Positions 16,194 through 25,839 are shown, numbered from the stretch's first letter. The stretch is 64,000 nt of DNA from Bdellovibrio bacteriovorus HD100 (GCF_000196175.1 NC_005363.1:2294001-2358000); one strand, 5' to 3'. A program made the numbers and translations. Notes: generated by a model not told the origin, from the sequence alone.

Positions 16194-18032
16194 TTAACTA
16201 AGACCTTCATTTTTCACTACAAAAAACGTGACGTCATCGATTAAGGGCGCGCCTTGACGATGGGCTTGGAAGCTCATTGCAAAACGCTCCACCGAATCAT
16301 TAACGCCCGGGAAATCCTTGTTAGCGGCGATCAGAGCTTTGATAAACTCACGCTCGCCCCACGCCTCTTTACCCGGGTTCTGGATATCAGGAATACCGTC
16401 TGTATAGAAGAATACCAGATCTCCCGGCTCAACCTGAATGGTTGTTTGTTCGTAAACCGAATCACGGGACTGTCCCAGTCTGGGATTGTTCACTTCATTT
16501 AACGGAACAAGGTCTTTCTTTTTTAGTGTGCCGCCCTCATTTTTTTTCATCAGGAACGGCGCCTCGTGCGAAGCATTGCAGTAAGCCAGCTCCCCCGTGT
16601 CCAGATCAAAAGACGCCAGGAAGAACGTCATCATGATGCGCCCCTTGGACACATCATAGATGGAACGATTCAACAGCTCCAACGCTTTGGCCGGAGTGAT
16701 ATTCAGACGTTCGATGATTGTGGACGCTGATTTTGCCGCACTGGTGATCAAGGCCGCTGGTGCCCCGTGCCCCGTCGCATCCCCAATCCACAAGAAGATC
16801 TTGTTACCGATCTGACAGTAGTGCCACCAGTCGCCACCGCACTCGCTGGCCGGCTCATAGTAACCTGCAATCGACAACGGACCGATCTTGGCCTGCGTTT
16901 CCGGGAACAGGGTTTCTTGCACGGTTTTCGCGGTTTGCAGCTCGGATTCCATACGCGCTTTTTCCGCTGTTTGATCCAGCAGACGCGACACTTCCGCCGC
17001 TATGATATTGAAATTGTCAGCCAGGCTTCCGACTTCGTCATTGGACTTCACATCGACGCGGATGTTGAAGTCCCCTTCCGCCACCTTTTTGGTGGCATCG
17101 AACAATTGTGTCAAAGCTTGAGTCAAACCGCTGGAGGCAAACAGACTCAAAATCACCGTCACGGAAATCAAAATACCGAAGAAGATCAAAGATTTTCGAA
17201 TCAGGATCTGAACTGCGCCCAGGGCTTTTTCTTTTTCAACCGTGGTCACCACTATCAGATCACCAAAACCCGCACGCGAGAAAGAAACCAGCAGCTCTTT
17301 GCCATCGACCGCGCGGTCGGTCTCGGCCCCTTGAGCGATCTGTTTGTTCGTGCCTTCCAGGAACTGCGGACTGACGGTGGATTGCAGCTTCTGCCCCGGC
17401 ATTCCATCCGGTCCAAACAGCACCGTGCCGTCTGAAGAAATCAGATACATCTTCTGAGACATCGCCGCACGGAACATCTCGGAGGCTTCACTCATTTTCA
17501 CGATCACCAAAAACACCGTGTTGCGGGTGTTGGTTTCATCGCTGACTTTTTCCATTATGAAAACACGGTCATCACTGAAGGGAACCTTCACCACACGGCG
17601 AGCGGCCTCCACTTCGGCAAAGTAGCCGGACATCTGCGCCTGCAGACTGCTCAACACGCCGTCAGTTTGACTGGGAACTTTTTCAAGCACCGCGGCCTTT
17701 TCATAGGCACCCGTGGCGGAAGGCTTAAAGACCACAATGGCTTCCAGATTGAATTCATTCTGGAAGATGGACTCGCCCACAGAAGAAAACTTCTGCTGAC
17801 TCAGGTAATCCTGGAAGATCGGTTTGGTCGTTCCAAGCACGGCATTAAGCTGTGTCTTAATTTGAGCCGCCATGGTTCCGGACATGCTGCTGGAAGAATC
17901 AAAGACGTAAGCGATCTTGTCGTCTTCAAAAATTTTCAGCGCCAGAACCAAATACACTGTAAGTGTAATGAGTGGCAACGAAGTGAGTAGCAGAAGAATC
18001 TTATATCTTATTGATAATCCACGTTTTTTCAC
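16194..18032 (-). CDS. Membrane PP2C (SpoIIE/RsbU-like) phosphatase with HAMP domain
   Basis: A 612-residue inner-membrane sensor. A first helix (residues ~10-33) and a second (~284-306) bracket a periplasmic sensor of ~250 residues. A HAMP domain follows (VAEGDFNIRV...NDEVGSLADNFN), then a coiled-coil and a SpoIIE-type PP2C domain with the metal-binding acids in ECGGDWWHY, WIGDATGHG and DDVTFFV. Such phosphatases dephosphorylate STAS partners, here most likely the product of the next gene. The arrangement links an external cue to a partner switch. It diverges from the FecR/kinase operon across a 112-nt promoter region. Confidence 0.85.
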   Translation of the reverse strand: MKKRGLSIRYKILLLLTSLPLITLTVYLVLALKIFEDDKIAYVFDSSSSMSGTMAAQIKTQLNAVLGTTKPIFQDYLSQQKFSSVGESIFQNEFNLEAIVVFKPSATGAYEKAAVLEKVPSQTDGVLSSLQAQMSGYFAEVEAARRVVKVPFSDDRVFIMEKVSDETNTRNTVFLVIVKMSEASEMFRAAMSQKMYLISSDGTVLFGPDGMPGQKLQSTVSPQFLEGTNKQIAQGAETDRAVDGKELLVSFSRAGFGDLIVVTTVEKEKALGAVQILIRKSLIFFGILISVTVILSLFASSGLTQALTQLFDATKKVAEGDFNIRVDVKSNDEVGSLADNFNIIAAEVSRLLDQTAEKARMESELQTAKTVQETLFPETQAKIGPLSIAGYYEPASECGGDWWHYCQIGNKIFLWIGDATGHGAPAALITSAAKSASTIIERLNITPAKALELLNRSIYDVSKGRIMMTFFLASFDLDTGELAYCNASHEAPFLMKKNEGGTLKKKDLVPLNEVNNPRLGQSRDSVYEQTTIQVEPGDLVFFYTDGIPDIQNPGKEAWGEREFIKALIAANKDFPGVNDSVERFAMSFQAHRQGAPLIDDVTFFVVKNEGLS

Positions 18033-18098
18033 GACTTCAGTATGCCTGTTCCGTAACTGGCCGAAAACTAATTCTCACATAAGTTGGCCTAAGGTCCG

Positions 18099-18126
18099 TA
18101 AATCTCTTGTCATTTCCAACCGATAA
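18099..18126 (+). promoter_or_regulatory. FliA (sigma28)-like promoter candidate
   Basis: TAAA at 18099-18102 and ACCGATAA at 18119-18126 with 16 nt between; the enterobacterial sigma28 consensus is TAAA-N15-GCCGATAA, so 7 of 8 bases of the -10 match and spacing is one base long. It ends 18 nt before the start codon of the FecR gene, giving a short leader with AGGAG. Confidence 0.4.
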
Positions 18127-18144
18127 GGTTTGAGCAGGAGTCTT

Positions 18145-20313
18145 ATGTCGCGCTTTGGACGAACAGAAAAAATGATCTTTACCGGAGCCCTGCTTGTGCT
18201 CATGGTCTTCTCGTACTTCTTGTACGACGACTCTTTATTATTCCCAAAATCAAATACCGGCGAACTGGAACTGATTGGCTCTGTGGCTATTTCCCAAAAT
18301 GACGTGCGTCGCAAAAATCTGGATACATTCAGTTGGCTTCCCGCTTCGCGCAAAGACAATGTCTTCCAGAATGATTCTATCTTCACGGGGGACCGCTCCG
18401 AAGCCACGATCCAGCTTCAGGATGGAACCCAGATCCGCATCGAACCGAATTCTTTGATCACCCTGAACCTTAAAAACGGTCAGATGAATCTGGATCTGCG
18501 TTACGGAAACCTGGTCGGGGAACTGGCACAAGGTTCTTCCCTGACGATCAAATCCGGCACCGAAGAGTTCAAACTGGAAGGCTCCCCGACAAATACGCAG
18601 GAAAAGCCTAAAATCAAATTCAACAAAGCCCACAGCGGCACCGTGGATTTGAAACTGCTTTCCGGTGACGTAAAATACATCGACAAGAAAAAACAGGCCG
18701 TCAAAGAACTGCCTAAGAACGCTGTCGTTGCAGTTAAAAAAGACGGCGAAATCAAGCCGGTTGAAAAACCAACCTTGCTAGTGAAAACTCCGGACAACAT
18801 GAACTGGCTTCGTGTGAACCCGGATGATCCACTGCCATTTGAATGGCAAGGTAAAGGCGACATTGCCCGTTATGAGCTGGAAGTTTCTCCAAACGAGGAC
18901 TTCAGCTCTGTGGCCCTTTCAAAAACAACCAACGAACAAAGAGTCGCGGTGACAGAACCTCTGCAGCCGGGCCCTTATTTCTGGCGTTTGAAAACCTATG
19001 ATCGCAACGGCGAAGTCGGTGTTGTGTCCCCGGCCCAGCGCATGAGCATCACTCACCTGGCCGGTCCACAGATCGTGACGCCAGTTCAAGCCGCGCAAAT
19101 CAATCTGGAACTGAAAGTAAAACCTCAGGAAGAACTGGCCACCACCACGGAAGTGCAGTGGAAAGCCATGTCCCAGTTGAAAAACTTCACTTGGCAGGTG
19201 GCAGCCGATCCGGAATTCCAACAGATCATCAAAGATGGTCAGACGGATTCTTTGGCAGCGGTGACTCCTCGTCTTCCAAGCGGGACTTACTGGGTGCGAG
19301 TCCAGGGTCAAACCGCCAGCAACAATGTGTCTCCATGGTCTGAACCTGTTTCGTTCACGTTGAATCTGGCGGCGCACAAAGAAGAGCGTCCAAACAAACC
19401 AGTACTGATCACCAAACAAGTGGATTTCAAAGCTCCAACAGGTGAAAGAAACCCAGCTTCCCCGGAAGCTCCGAAACTGGCGTGGAAACCGGTCCTTAGA
19501 AGCAAAGGCTATCAGCTGCAAATTTCCAAGGACATAAGCTTTGCCGAAGCAGAGAAATACGACATCACCCAGAATCAAGTGGCCTGGTCACAGTTCCGTC
19601 CGGGCAAACACTACTATCGTGTTCAAGCCAAAGGCATCAATGGGCTTAACAGTGAATTCAGTGAAGTGGGAACCATCGACGTCAGCGTCGGCGGCCTGAC
19701 TTTGAATCCTTTGAAAACTATCAATGCCATCGGCCAGGCTCCGGGTCCCAAAGAAACCCCGATCAGTTGGAGCGAAGTGCCGTTCGCCAAGTCCTATCTG
19801 GTGCAAATCGATAAATCGAAAGAATTCACGGCTCCTCAGCAAATGGAATACTCCACCACCGGTGGCAACCTGACGCTGCAGGATCCGGGCAACTATGTTG
19901 TGCGTGTTCAGGCTTTGGATGAAGCCAACAAACCACTGACTGAGTTCTCGAATATTCAGGAAGTCATGTACACCTTCCGCACCCCCCTGGTGGCACCACC
20001 TCTGATGGAGCCGTTCAACAACGCCTCTATCTTCCTGCAGACCGAGATGGAACCGTTCATCTGGCTGGAATGGAAAAAGGTGGAAGGAGCGACTTCCTAC
20101 CGCATCGAGATTTCCGACAAACCGGACTTCTCCCGCACCCTGATTGCAAAATCCCTGGCCGGCAACCGCTTCCTGATCAAGGAAAAGGTCCCACTGGGGA
20201 AAATCTACTGGAGAGTTCGCGCCGAAGCCAAAGGTGACGCCGAAATGTCCGAGTGGGCTGAAAAACGTGAGTTCACCCTTTACCATCAGAAGAATGAGAC
20301 CTTCGTAAAATGA
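18145..20313 (+). CDS. FecR-domain protein with fibronectin III-like repeats
   Basis: A 722-residue protein from the ATG at 18145 (AGGAG 4 nt upstream); an in-frame TTG at 18130 is less likely. An N-terminal hydrophobic helix (KMIFTGALLVLMVFSYFL) anchors it to the inner membrane. Residues ~55-135 form a FecR-type domain (SIFTGDRSEATIQLQDGTQIRI). The rest is four or more FN3-like beta repeats, each with a W/Y-containing LQISKDxxF or VQIDKSKEF strand and a GxYYWRVQA strand. The stop overlaps the kinase start by 4 nt, so the pair forms a unit: an envelope-spanning sensor or scaffold made with a soluble kinase. Confidence 0.8.
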   Translation: MSRFGRTEKMIFTGALLVLMVFSYFLYDDSLLFPKSNTGELELIGSVAISQNDVRRKNLDTFSWLPASRKDNVFQNDSIFTGDRSEATIQLQDGTQIRIEPNSLITLNLKNGQMNLDLRYGNLVGELAQGSSLTIKSGTEEFKLEGSPTNTQEKPKIKFNKAHSGTVDLKLLSGDVKYIDKKKQAVKELPKNAVVAVKKDGEIKPVEKPTLLVKTPDNMNWLRVNPDDPLPFEWQGKGDIARYELEVSPNEDFSSVALSKTTNEQRVAVTEPLQPGPYFWRLKTYDRNGEVGVVSPAQRMSITHLAGPQIVTPVQAAQINLELKVKPQEELATTTEVQWKAMSQLKNFTWQVAADPEFQQIIKDGQTDSLAAVTPRLPSGTYWVRVQGQTASNNVSPWSEPVSFTLNLAAHKEERPNKPVLITKQVDFKAPTGERNPASPEAPKLAWKPVLRSKGYQLQISKDISFAEAEKYDITQNQVAWSQFRPGKHYYRVQAKGINGLNSEFSEVGTIDVSVGGLTLNPLKTINAIGQAPGPKETPISWSEVPFAKSYLVQIDKSKEFTAPQQMEYSTTGGNLTLQDPGNYVVRVQALDEANKPLTEFSNIQEVMYTFRTPLVAPPLMEPFNNASIFLQTEMEPFIWLEWKKVEGATSYRIEISDKPDFSRTLIAKSLAGNRFLIKEKVPLGKIYWRVRAEAKGDAEMSEWAEKREFTLYHQKNETFVK

Positions 20314-22259
20314 GAATCCAGTACTCCCTCTTCGACACCCTTTTAGAGCCCGTTTTTGTTCTGACTGCAGATCAGAAGGTTGTCTATTGCAATGAAACCG
20401 CCGCGATCGTGGCCGGTCTTTCCATTCGCAAGATCACAAGAGGCATGAAGTTCAATGAACTGTTCCAATTCAGCGAACCCATTGAAGCTCTGGACAATCT
20501 GATCGGTGTCTCGGATGCGACCCCGTATAAAGAGGTCAATTTCAAGGCCCTCCACGCGGAAGAAGGCAAGGTGCAGATCACTCTGCAGCCGATCTTTGAT
20601 TCCATGGGTGACAAGAACTGGATTGTCTTTGTTCGTGACGTGACTTTGGAAGAACGTCTGCAGAAGAAATACCGCGCTGAACTTGAGCAAAAAGAAGGCG
20701 TCATCACAGCGCTGGAAGAAGCCAAAGTTCAGCTTGAAAACTACAGTAAAAACCTGGAACAGATGGTGGCTGACCGCACGCGCGAGTTGTCCCGCCTCAA
20801 CACAACCATGTCCGCCCTGCTGGACAGCCTGGGTCAGGGTTTCTTTATCTTTAATGCTGAAGGAAAAATTCTGGATGTATCCTCGAAGGCCTGCGAAGCC
20901 ACAGTGGAATGCAAACCAGATGGTCAGCTGATCTGGGATGTCTTAAAACTTCCTGAAAACAAAGTGGAAGGCTTCAAAAAATGGATGCAGACCCTGTTCA
21001 TGGAGATGCTGCCATTTGAAGACCTGGCGTGCCTGGGACCTGAAACCTACCCACACACCAAAGAGCGTAATATCGCCCTTGAATACCACCCGCTTCGCAG
21101 CAACGAAGGCGTGATGGAAGGCGTGGTGGTCGTGGCATCTGATATCACTTCGCTGGTCGAAGCCCAAAAACAAGCCGAGCGCGAAAAAGAACACGCAAAA
21201 TTGATCATTCACATGATCAAATCCAAACGTGAAATTCACCGCTTCATTCAGGAAGCTCAGGGCTTGCTGGGTCAAGTCCGCGATGAAGTCAGCAAAGACG
21301 ACGGCCCTTACGACACAGAAGAGCTCTTCCGCAGTCTGCACACCCTGAAAGGGGGCGCAGCGCTGTTTTCGATCAAAGATGTTGCCGAAGCCTGCCATCA
21401 GGCCGAGGGACTGCTTGCCGAACTGAAAGTGTCCTGGACTCATCCGGGCTTTATCGCCCTTCGTGGCAAATGTTTTGAAGTCGAAGAGTTCTTCCACAAG
21501 TTCCTGGATCAGACCAAAGAGATCCTGGGAAGCTCGAACATGCCTGAAGAGCGTCAGATCGAAGTCGCTATCAGCAAACTGAACCATATCGCCCGCAAAG
21601 TGGGCTCACTGCCTGGTGGCGGAGTCGTGGCGCAGGAACTGTTGCTGGAACTTGCGATGGAGCCGGTCGCTGGATTTATCGAGCCTTACAACGACGTGAT
21701 GCTGCGAGTGGCTGAACAAACAGACAAAATGGTCTCCCCGCTGAAGATTCACAACGGCAACATAATGGTGATTCCGGAAATTTACAGTGGTTTGTTCTCG
21801 ACCTTCGTGCATGCCTTCAGAAATGCTGTGGATCACGGTATCGAAATGCCGGATCACCGCGTGGACATCGGCAAACCTGCCGAAGGCCAGGTGGATGTGA
21901 CCTTCAGTCTGAATCACAATTCCCCAGGGTCTTATTTGTTGGTACAGATCAAGGATGACGGTGGCGGTATTGACCCGGCCCGCATTCGCGAAAAGCTTAC
22001 CGGCAAGGGCCTGGATGCGTCCGCGGAAACCGATCAGCAGATCATTCAGCATATCTTCGACAGTCAGTTCTCAACCCGCGAGCAAGTCACGGACATCTCC
22101 GGCCGTGGTGTGGGTATGGACGCCATCAAAGTCGCAGCTGAAGAGCTGGGCGGCCGCGTATGGGTCGAATCCACCGTAGGCCAGGGCTCCACCCTGTTTG
22201 TGGAGGTCCCTTACATCACCGAATTCCAAAAAGACAAAAAACTGCCAACCGCCGCCTAG
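20310..22259 (+). CDS. CheA-like PAS histidine kinase with Hpt domain
   Basis: A 649-residue cytoplasmic protein. Residues 1-112 and ~165-285 are two PAS domains, joined and followed by coiled coils. An Hpt domain is centred on phospho-acceptor His344 (SLHTLKGGAALF). A CheA-type HATPase (FRNAVDHGIEMP, DDGGGI, GRGVGM, STVGQGSTLF) ends the protein. It lacks the CheW-like regulatory domain, a receiver and membrane helices, so it is a soluble kinase that phosphorylates its own Hpt and passes phosphate to a separate receiver. Candidates in this window are the receivers at 13664 and 23637. It is coupled to the FecR gene by ATGA overlap. Confidence 0.85.
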   Translation: MRIQYSLFDTLLEPVFVLTADQKVVYCNETAAIVAGLSIRKITRGMKFNELFQFSEPIEALDNLIGVSDATPYKEVNFKALHAEEGKVQITLQPIFDSMGDKNWIVFVRDVTLEERLQKKYRAELEQKEGVITALEEAKVQLENYSKNLEQMVADRTRELSRLNTTMSALLDSLGQGFFIFNAEGKILDVSSKACEATVECKPDGQLIWDVLKLPENKVEGFKKWMQTLFMEMLPFEDLACLGPETYPHTKERNIALEYHPLRSNEGVMEGVVVVASDITSLVEAQKQAEREKEHAKLIIHMIKSKREIHRFIQEAQGLLGQVRDEVSKDDGPYDTEELFRSLHTLKGGAALFSIKDVAEACHQAEGLLAELKVSWTHPGFIALRGKCFEVEEFFHKFLDQTKEILGSSNMPEERQIEVAISKLNHIARKVGSLPGGGVVAQELLLELAMEPVAGFIEPYNDVMLRVAEQTDKMVSPLKIHNGNIMVIPEIYSGLFSTFVHAFRNAVDHGIEMPDHRVDIGKPAEGQVDVTFSLNHNSPGSYLLVQIKDDGGGIDPARIREKLTGKGLDASAETDQQIIQHIFDSQFSTREQVTDISGRGVGMDAIKVAAEELGGRVWVESTVGQGSTLFVEVPYITEFQKDKKLPTAA

Positions 22260-22321
22260 GTGCCTAGTTGTTTTTTCTGGCTACACAGCGTCGCGTGACG
22301 TAGGCATTTTAGCGTCATTTC

Positions 22322-22350
22322 TGCCAATATATCGTCCCTTTGCCAATATA
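22322..22350 (+). promoter_or_regulatory. Direct repeat TGCCAATATA upstream of sodB
   Basis: TGCCAATATA occurs at 22322-22331 and again at 22341-22350, 19 nt apart, about two helical turns. The pair lies ~80 nt upstream of the sodB start codon and resembles a tandem activator or repressor site. TGCCAATAT also occurs at 36262-36270, 62 nt before another start codon. Confidence 0.4.
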
Positions 22351-22429
22351 AAGACCAACGGGTTCCCTCATCCCCGCCCACCATCTATTCTGATCATGGA
22401 AATTCAACCTGAACGACAAGGAGACCCCC

Positions 22430-23011
22430 ATGACTTTCGAACTTCCAGCACTTCCCTACGCTAAAGACGCTTTGGCTCCGCACATGTCCGCTGAGACATT
22501 GGAATACCACCACGGTAAACACCACAAAACCTACGTTGATAACCTGAACAAACTTGTTCCCGGCACAGAACACGAAGGCAAAACTTTAGAGCAAATCATC
22601 ATGAGCAGCTCTGGCGGCGTGTTTAACAACGCAGCTCAGATCTGGAATCACACGTTCTTCTGGAACTGCCTGTCCCCAAAGGGCGGCGGCGAGCCTACCG
22701 GTGAACTGGCGCAAGCCATCGTTCGCGATTTCGGTTCCATCGAAAAATTCAAAGAGCTGTTCGCGGATGCCAGCATCAAACAATTCGGCTCGGGCTGGGG
22801 CTGGCTAGTGAAAAACAAAGAAGGCAAATTGGAAATCCTTAGCACCAGCAATGCCGAAACCCCGATGACCAAAGGTCACACGGCGATTCTGACTTGTGAT
22901 GTGTGGGAACATGCATATTACATCGACTATCGCAACAGCCGCCCGAACTTCCTGGCAGCCTTCTGGAAGCTGGTGAACTGGGAATTTGCTGCAAAAAACT
23001 TTAAAGGCTAA
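22430..23011 (+). CDS. sodB: Iron superoxide dismutase
   Basis: A 193-residue cytoplasmic enzyme converting superoxide to oxygen and hydrogen peroxide. The first 20 residues ([18 protein letters not shown]), the N-terminal ligand region [30 protein letters not shown], and the late [11 protein letters not shown] are all classic; length is normal for the family. [10 protein letters not shown] and the GGG segment favour iron over manganese. GGAG precedes the ATG. It converges with the XRE regulator gene and their ends overlap by 4 nt. The upstream repeats at 22322 may regulate it. Confidence 0.95.
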   Translation: MTFELPALPYAKDALAPHMSAETLEYHHGKHHKTYVDNLNKLVPGTEHEGKTLEQIIMSSSGGVFNNAAQIWNHTFFWNCLSPKGGGEPTGELAQAIVRDFGSIEKFKELFADASIKQFGSGWGWLVKNKEGKLEILSTSNAETPMTKGHTAILTCDVWEHAYYIDYRNSRPNFLAAFWKLVNWEFAAKNFKG

Positions 23012-23574
23012 TATCTTGGTGTCATCGTCACGACGCTCAGGCCGATGGCTTTTGTAGCGCCCGTGTTGACATAGTTATGGGCTGAATCCCCCGGGAATGC
23101 CAAAACATCTCCGGGCTTCAGCTCAAAACTTTCCCCGCTGACCACCACGGTCATCTGCCCCTGCACACAGTGCAAATACTCTTTGGTGCCGCTGGAGTGC
23201 GGAATGCCGCCCATACGAGCCCCCACTTCCAACTCCATGCGATCAATGGCCATCCCCGGAATCGGGTCCGGCAAAAGTTTGTAAACAGTGACGTTGCCCT
23301 TGGCTTTTTTATTGGCGGGAATTTCATCCTTGCGAATCAATTTTGTCTGGGATCTGGGCGTCGCCAGCAGTTCTTCGAATGAAACCTGCAAGGCCGCGCA
23401 GACCTTGGCCAGGTTCACCAGCGAAGGATTTCCCATCCCGCTTTCCATATTGGTCAACGTCGATCGCGGCACCCCGGCGAGTTTCGCCAAGGCAGCTTGA
23501 GTCAGTTGACGTTTTTTACGAAGTTCAGTGATTTGAGCGGCAAGGTTTTGGGCTAACACATCAAACGAAGTCAT
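23008..23574 (-). CDS. XRE-family regulator with C-terminal cupin domain
   Basis: A 188-residue transcription factor. Residues ~10-65 form an XRE helix-turn-helix ([23 protein letters not shown]) and residues ~110-185 a small cupin domain ([35 protein letters not shown]) that binds a metabolite. This PuuR/SutR-type arrangement controls transport or metabolic genes in response to a small molecule. Its targets are unknown; it overlaps the end of sodB, so antisense effects are possible but unproven. Confidence 0.85.
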   Translation of the reverse strand: MTSFDVLAQNLAAQITELRKKRQLTQAALAKLAGVPRSTLTNMESGMGNPSLVNLAKVCAALQVSFEELLATPRSQTKLIRKDEIPANKKAKGNVTVYKLLPDPIPGMAIDRMELEVGARMGGIPHSSGTKEYLHCVQGQMTVVVSGESFELKPGDVLAFPGDSAHNYVNTGATKAIGLSVVTMTPRY

Positions 23575-23636
23575 GCCCTATGGTAGATGTTTGGATCCAA
23601 GAGTGCAACGCACGCGCGCAGCACTCTTTAAGGAAT

Positions 23637-24041
23637 CTATTTATTGTGTTTGCTGTAAGCAGCTTTCAGCTTGTCTTCAAAGATCTTTGCAGAGAATGGT
23701 TTCACGATATACTGGGACACACCCGCAAGAACCGCTTCGGTGACCTGATCACGCTCGGACTCTGACGTCAAAAGCACAAAGGGCAAATTGGCAAATTCCG
23801 CCGTGGCGCGAACTTGCTTTAGCAGTTCAAGGCCCTTCATTTTCGGCATGTTCCAGTCAGAAATCACCAGTTGGATTTGCGTGCCGGGAGTGTTGTTTTG
23901 AATAAGGATTTTAAGACCGGCTTCCCCGTCTTCAGCTTCCTGCAGGTTCTTATAGCCCATGGCTTTAAGCGTGTTCTTCACCAGATCACGAATGGAGGGC
24001 ATATCATCAATAACTAGGATGCGGGTCTCAGGGGGGAACAT
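23637..24041 (-). CDS. Single-domain response regulator (CheY-like)
   Basis: A 134-residue receiver with the acidic pair DD (residues 11-12), phospho-acceptor Asp61 region LVISDWNMPKMKG, switch Thr in LLTSES and the KPF lysine near residue 113. There is no output domain, so it acts as a phosphate carrier or a chemotaxis-type protein binding a motor or other target. No kinase gene is adjacent; the soluble CheA-like kinase at 20310 is the nearest candidate partner. Confidence 0.9.
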   Translation of the reverse strand: MFPPETRILVIDDMPSIRDLVKNTLKAMGYKNLQEAEDGEAGLKILIQNNTPGTQIQLVISDWNMPKMKGLELLKQVRATAEFANLPFVLLTSESERDQVTEAVLAGVSQYIVKPFSAKIFEDKLKAAYSKHNK

Positions 24042-24100
24042 AGACGAGGTCTCCTCTATTCCCCTATTCTAGAAAACCTGTGGTGAATCTCAAAGATTCT

Positions 24101-24979
24101 TTACAATGCTGGACTTTGAACTGGTGCCAGCCACAGATAATCAGCACGGGGACCGTCCTGAGTGCCCGGGTTGATTTCAGTCGCGATTTCGTCCTCAGTC
24201 AGACCTGACGTATTCACTTGCGAGAAGGTCAGCACCGGGAACTCGGCCCCGCGCACACGCAGACGATCTGGCAGACCGCCCCCATACTGCACATGGAAAT
24301 CCCCGACCACAATCACCAGTACCTGGTCGGGATGAGAACGTATGAACTCCACTGCCTGCCACGCCATCGTGTCATCCCAGATGGACTGAGACGTAAAATA
24401 GCGCTCGCCCGCTTCCGGATTCGGCAGGTGCGGCATCATGGAAAGGAAACGGCGTTTGTAGCCGTCGTTCCCCAAAGAGAACTGCGGCGGCATCAATTTC
24501 AGATCCTCCGGAGTCAGCGCCGCCAAGCCACCTTTAGACACCTTGCCCGTCAAAGAGCGCGGAGCATTCAAAGCAATCGTCTTGGCCCCCTCAGAAAGGT
24601 TCGGGAACACGCTTTGTTCGCGATAATAATCATAAGAGGGATTGCCCCATTTGATTTGAGAGAGGAAGTCAGCTTCGCTTAAAAGCCCCTGACGATAAGA
24701 GTCCACGGCCGGCTGATCAGTATATGTAAAAAATTCCATCCCGACAGAGACCTTCAGGCCCTGAGCCCGAAGTGCCTTCATAATAGAGACTTGCTGGTTT
24801 TGGTGTTCTTTGAAGCCGTGATTTTCGCCGATAACTACGATAGACCCCGGAGTGACCGGGCGGACGGCTTCGGCCAAATTGACCGGTTGGAGGTCGTTTC
24901 CACGCAAAATGCCACTAGTTTGAGCATGTGCACAGGCCAACATGAGCAGGGAACTTAAAAAAAGGCCGAAAGTCTTCAC
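24101..24979 (-). CDS. ChaN-family lipoprotein-like protein
   Basis: A 292-residue exported protein from a GTG at 24979, which has GAGGAGG 5 nt upstream; the frame runs to 25063 but that would bury the signal peptide. MKTFGLFLSSLLMLACAHAQ could be a lipobox (LAC) or a type I signal ending at AHA. The body matches the ChaN/Tiki-like haem-binding group: VVIGENHGFKEHQNQQ, VSVGMEFFTYTDQPAVD, ALNAPRSLT, and VIVVGDFHVQYGGGLPDRL. Members bind haem or act as metal-dependent peptidases in the envelope. It diverges from rpmG. Confidence 0.8.
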   Translation of the reverse strand: MKTFGLFLSSLLMLACAHAQTSGILRGNDLQPVNLAEAVRPVTPGSIVVIGENHGFKEHQNQQVSIMKALRAQGLKVSVGMEFFTYTDQPAVDSYRQGLLSEADFLSQIKWGNPSYDYYREQSVFPNLSEGAKTIALNAPRSLTGKVSKGGLAALTPEDLKLMPPQFSLGNDGYKRRFLSMMPHLPNPEAGERYFTSQSIWDDTMAWQAVEFIRSHPDQVLVIVVGDFHVQYGGGLPDRLRVRGAEFPVLTFSQVNTSGLTEDEIATEINPGTQDGPRADYLWLAPVQSPAL

Positions 24980-25045
24980 GATTCCTCCTCTAGACGCGAA
25001 TTTGTCTGTTGAAGTTTCCTTTTTCCTTTGATACCTTGAGCCCCT

Positions 25046-25075
25046 TTGAAAAGGTATTGTCATTTTTTCTATACA
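25046..25075 (+). promoter_or_regulatory. Sigma70-type promoter for rpmG-dcd
   Basis: TTGAAA at 25046-25051 and TATACA at 25070-25075 with an 18-nt spacer. Both boxes differ from consensus at two positions or fewer, and the site lies 41 nt before the rpmG start codon. Confidence 0.55.
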
Positions 25076-25116
25076 ACGCGTGGCAGTACAAATGGTTCAA
25101 TTTAAGGGGTATCGCA

Positions 25117-25296
25117 ATGGCTAAAAAGACAGGAAGAATCATCGTAACTCTTGAGTGCACTGAAGCTCGTGCTGAAGGCAAACCTGTTTCTCGTTACACT
25201 ACGACTAAAAACAAAACTAAGACTCCAAGCCGTCTTGAGAAGAAGAAATACAATCCGAATCTTAAGCGCCACACTGTCCACAGAGAAACGAAGTAA
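25117..25296 (+). CDS. rpmG: 50S ribosomal protein L33
   Basis: A 59-residue basic protein starting at the ATG at 25117 with AAGGGG upstream. [23 protein letters not shown] and [13 protein letters not shown](T)K are typical L33 segments. It has a single cysteine, so it is the zinc-free (C-minus) form without CxxC pairs. It is the first gene of an operon with dcd 6 nt downstream. Confidence 0.95.
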   Translation: MAKKTGRIIVTLECTEARAEGKPVSRYTTTKNKTKTPSRLEKKKYNPNLKRHTVHRETK

Positions 25297-25302
25297 TTCG
25301 TA

Positions 25303-25839
25303 ATGATTCTGACGGATCAGCAAATTCTGGATTTCATGAAGGAAGGCGCCATTAAAGTGGAACCTTTCCGCAGAGAATGCCTGGGTACGAACTCTTATGA
25401 CGTTCACCTGGGTAAGACTCTAGCCGTCTATGAAGACGAAGTGCTGGACGCCAAGAAGCATAACAAAATTCGTACCTTTGAAATTCCAGAAGAGGGTTTC
25501 GTGCTGATGCCGGACACTCTCTATTTGGGCGTTACTTTGGAGTACACTGAGACTCTGAAGCATGTCCCATTTTTGGAAGGCAAATCGAGCGTAGGCCGTC
25601 TCGGAATCGACATCCATGCCACTGCTGGCAAAGGAGACGTCGGTTTCTGCAACTATTGGACTCTGGAAATTTCCGTGAAACAGCCTGTGCGTGTTTACAC
25701 TGGAATGCCGGTTGGTCAGTTGATATACTTTGAAGTGAAAGGCGACATTTTAACTCCTTATAATGTCAAACCTTCCGCAAAATATAACGACAAACAACCA
25801 ATCCCGGTAGAGTCCATGATGTGGAAAAATTCATTCTAA
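25303..25839 (+). CDS. dcd: dCTP deaminase
   Basis: A 178-residue enzyme that converts dCTP to dUTP in pyrimidine deoxynucleotide synthesis. It shows MILTDQQI at the start, NSYDVHLG, and the active-site region EGKSSVGRLGIDIHATAG followed by GFCNYWTLEI, at normal family length. The final residues keep the flexible tail. It lies directly after rpmG and overlaps the lipoprotein gene by 19 nt. Confidence 0.95.
   Translation: MILTDQQILDFMKEGAIKVEPFRRECLGTNSYDVHLGKTLAVYEDEVLDAKKHNKIRTFEIPEEGFVLMPDTLYLGVTLEYTETLKHVPFLEGKSSVGRLGIDIHATAGKGDVGFCNYWTLEISVKQPVRVYTGMPVGQLIYFEVKGDILTPYNVKPSAKYNDKQPIPVESMMWKNSF

Noticed and set aside
22343-22350. FliA -10 element in the sodB promoter
   Set aside because: GCCAATAT differs from GCCGATAA at two central positions and no TAAA lies 15 nt upstream.
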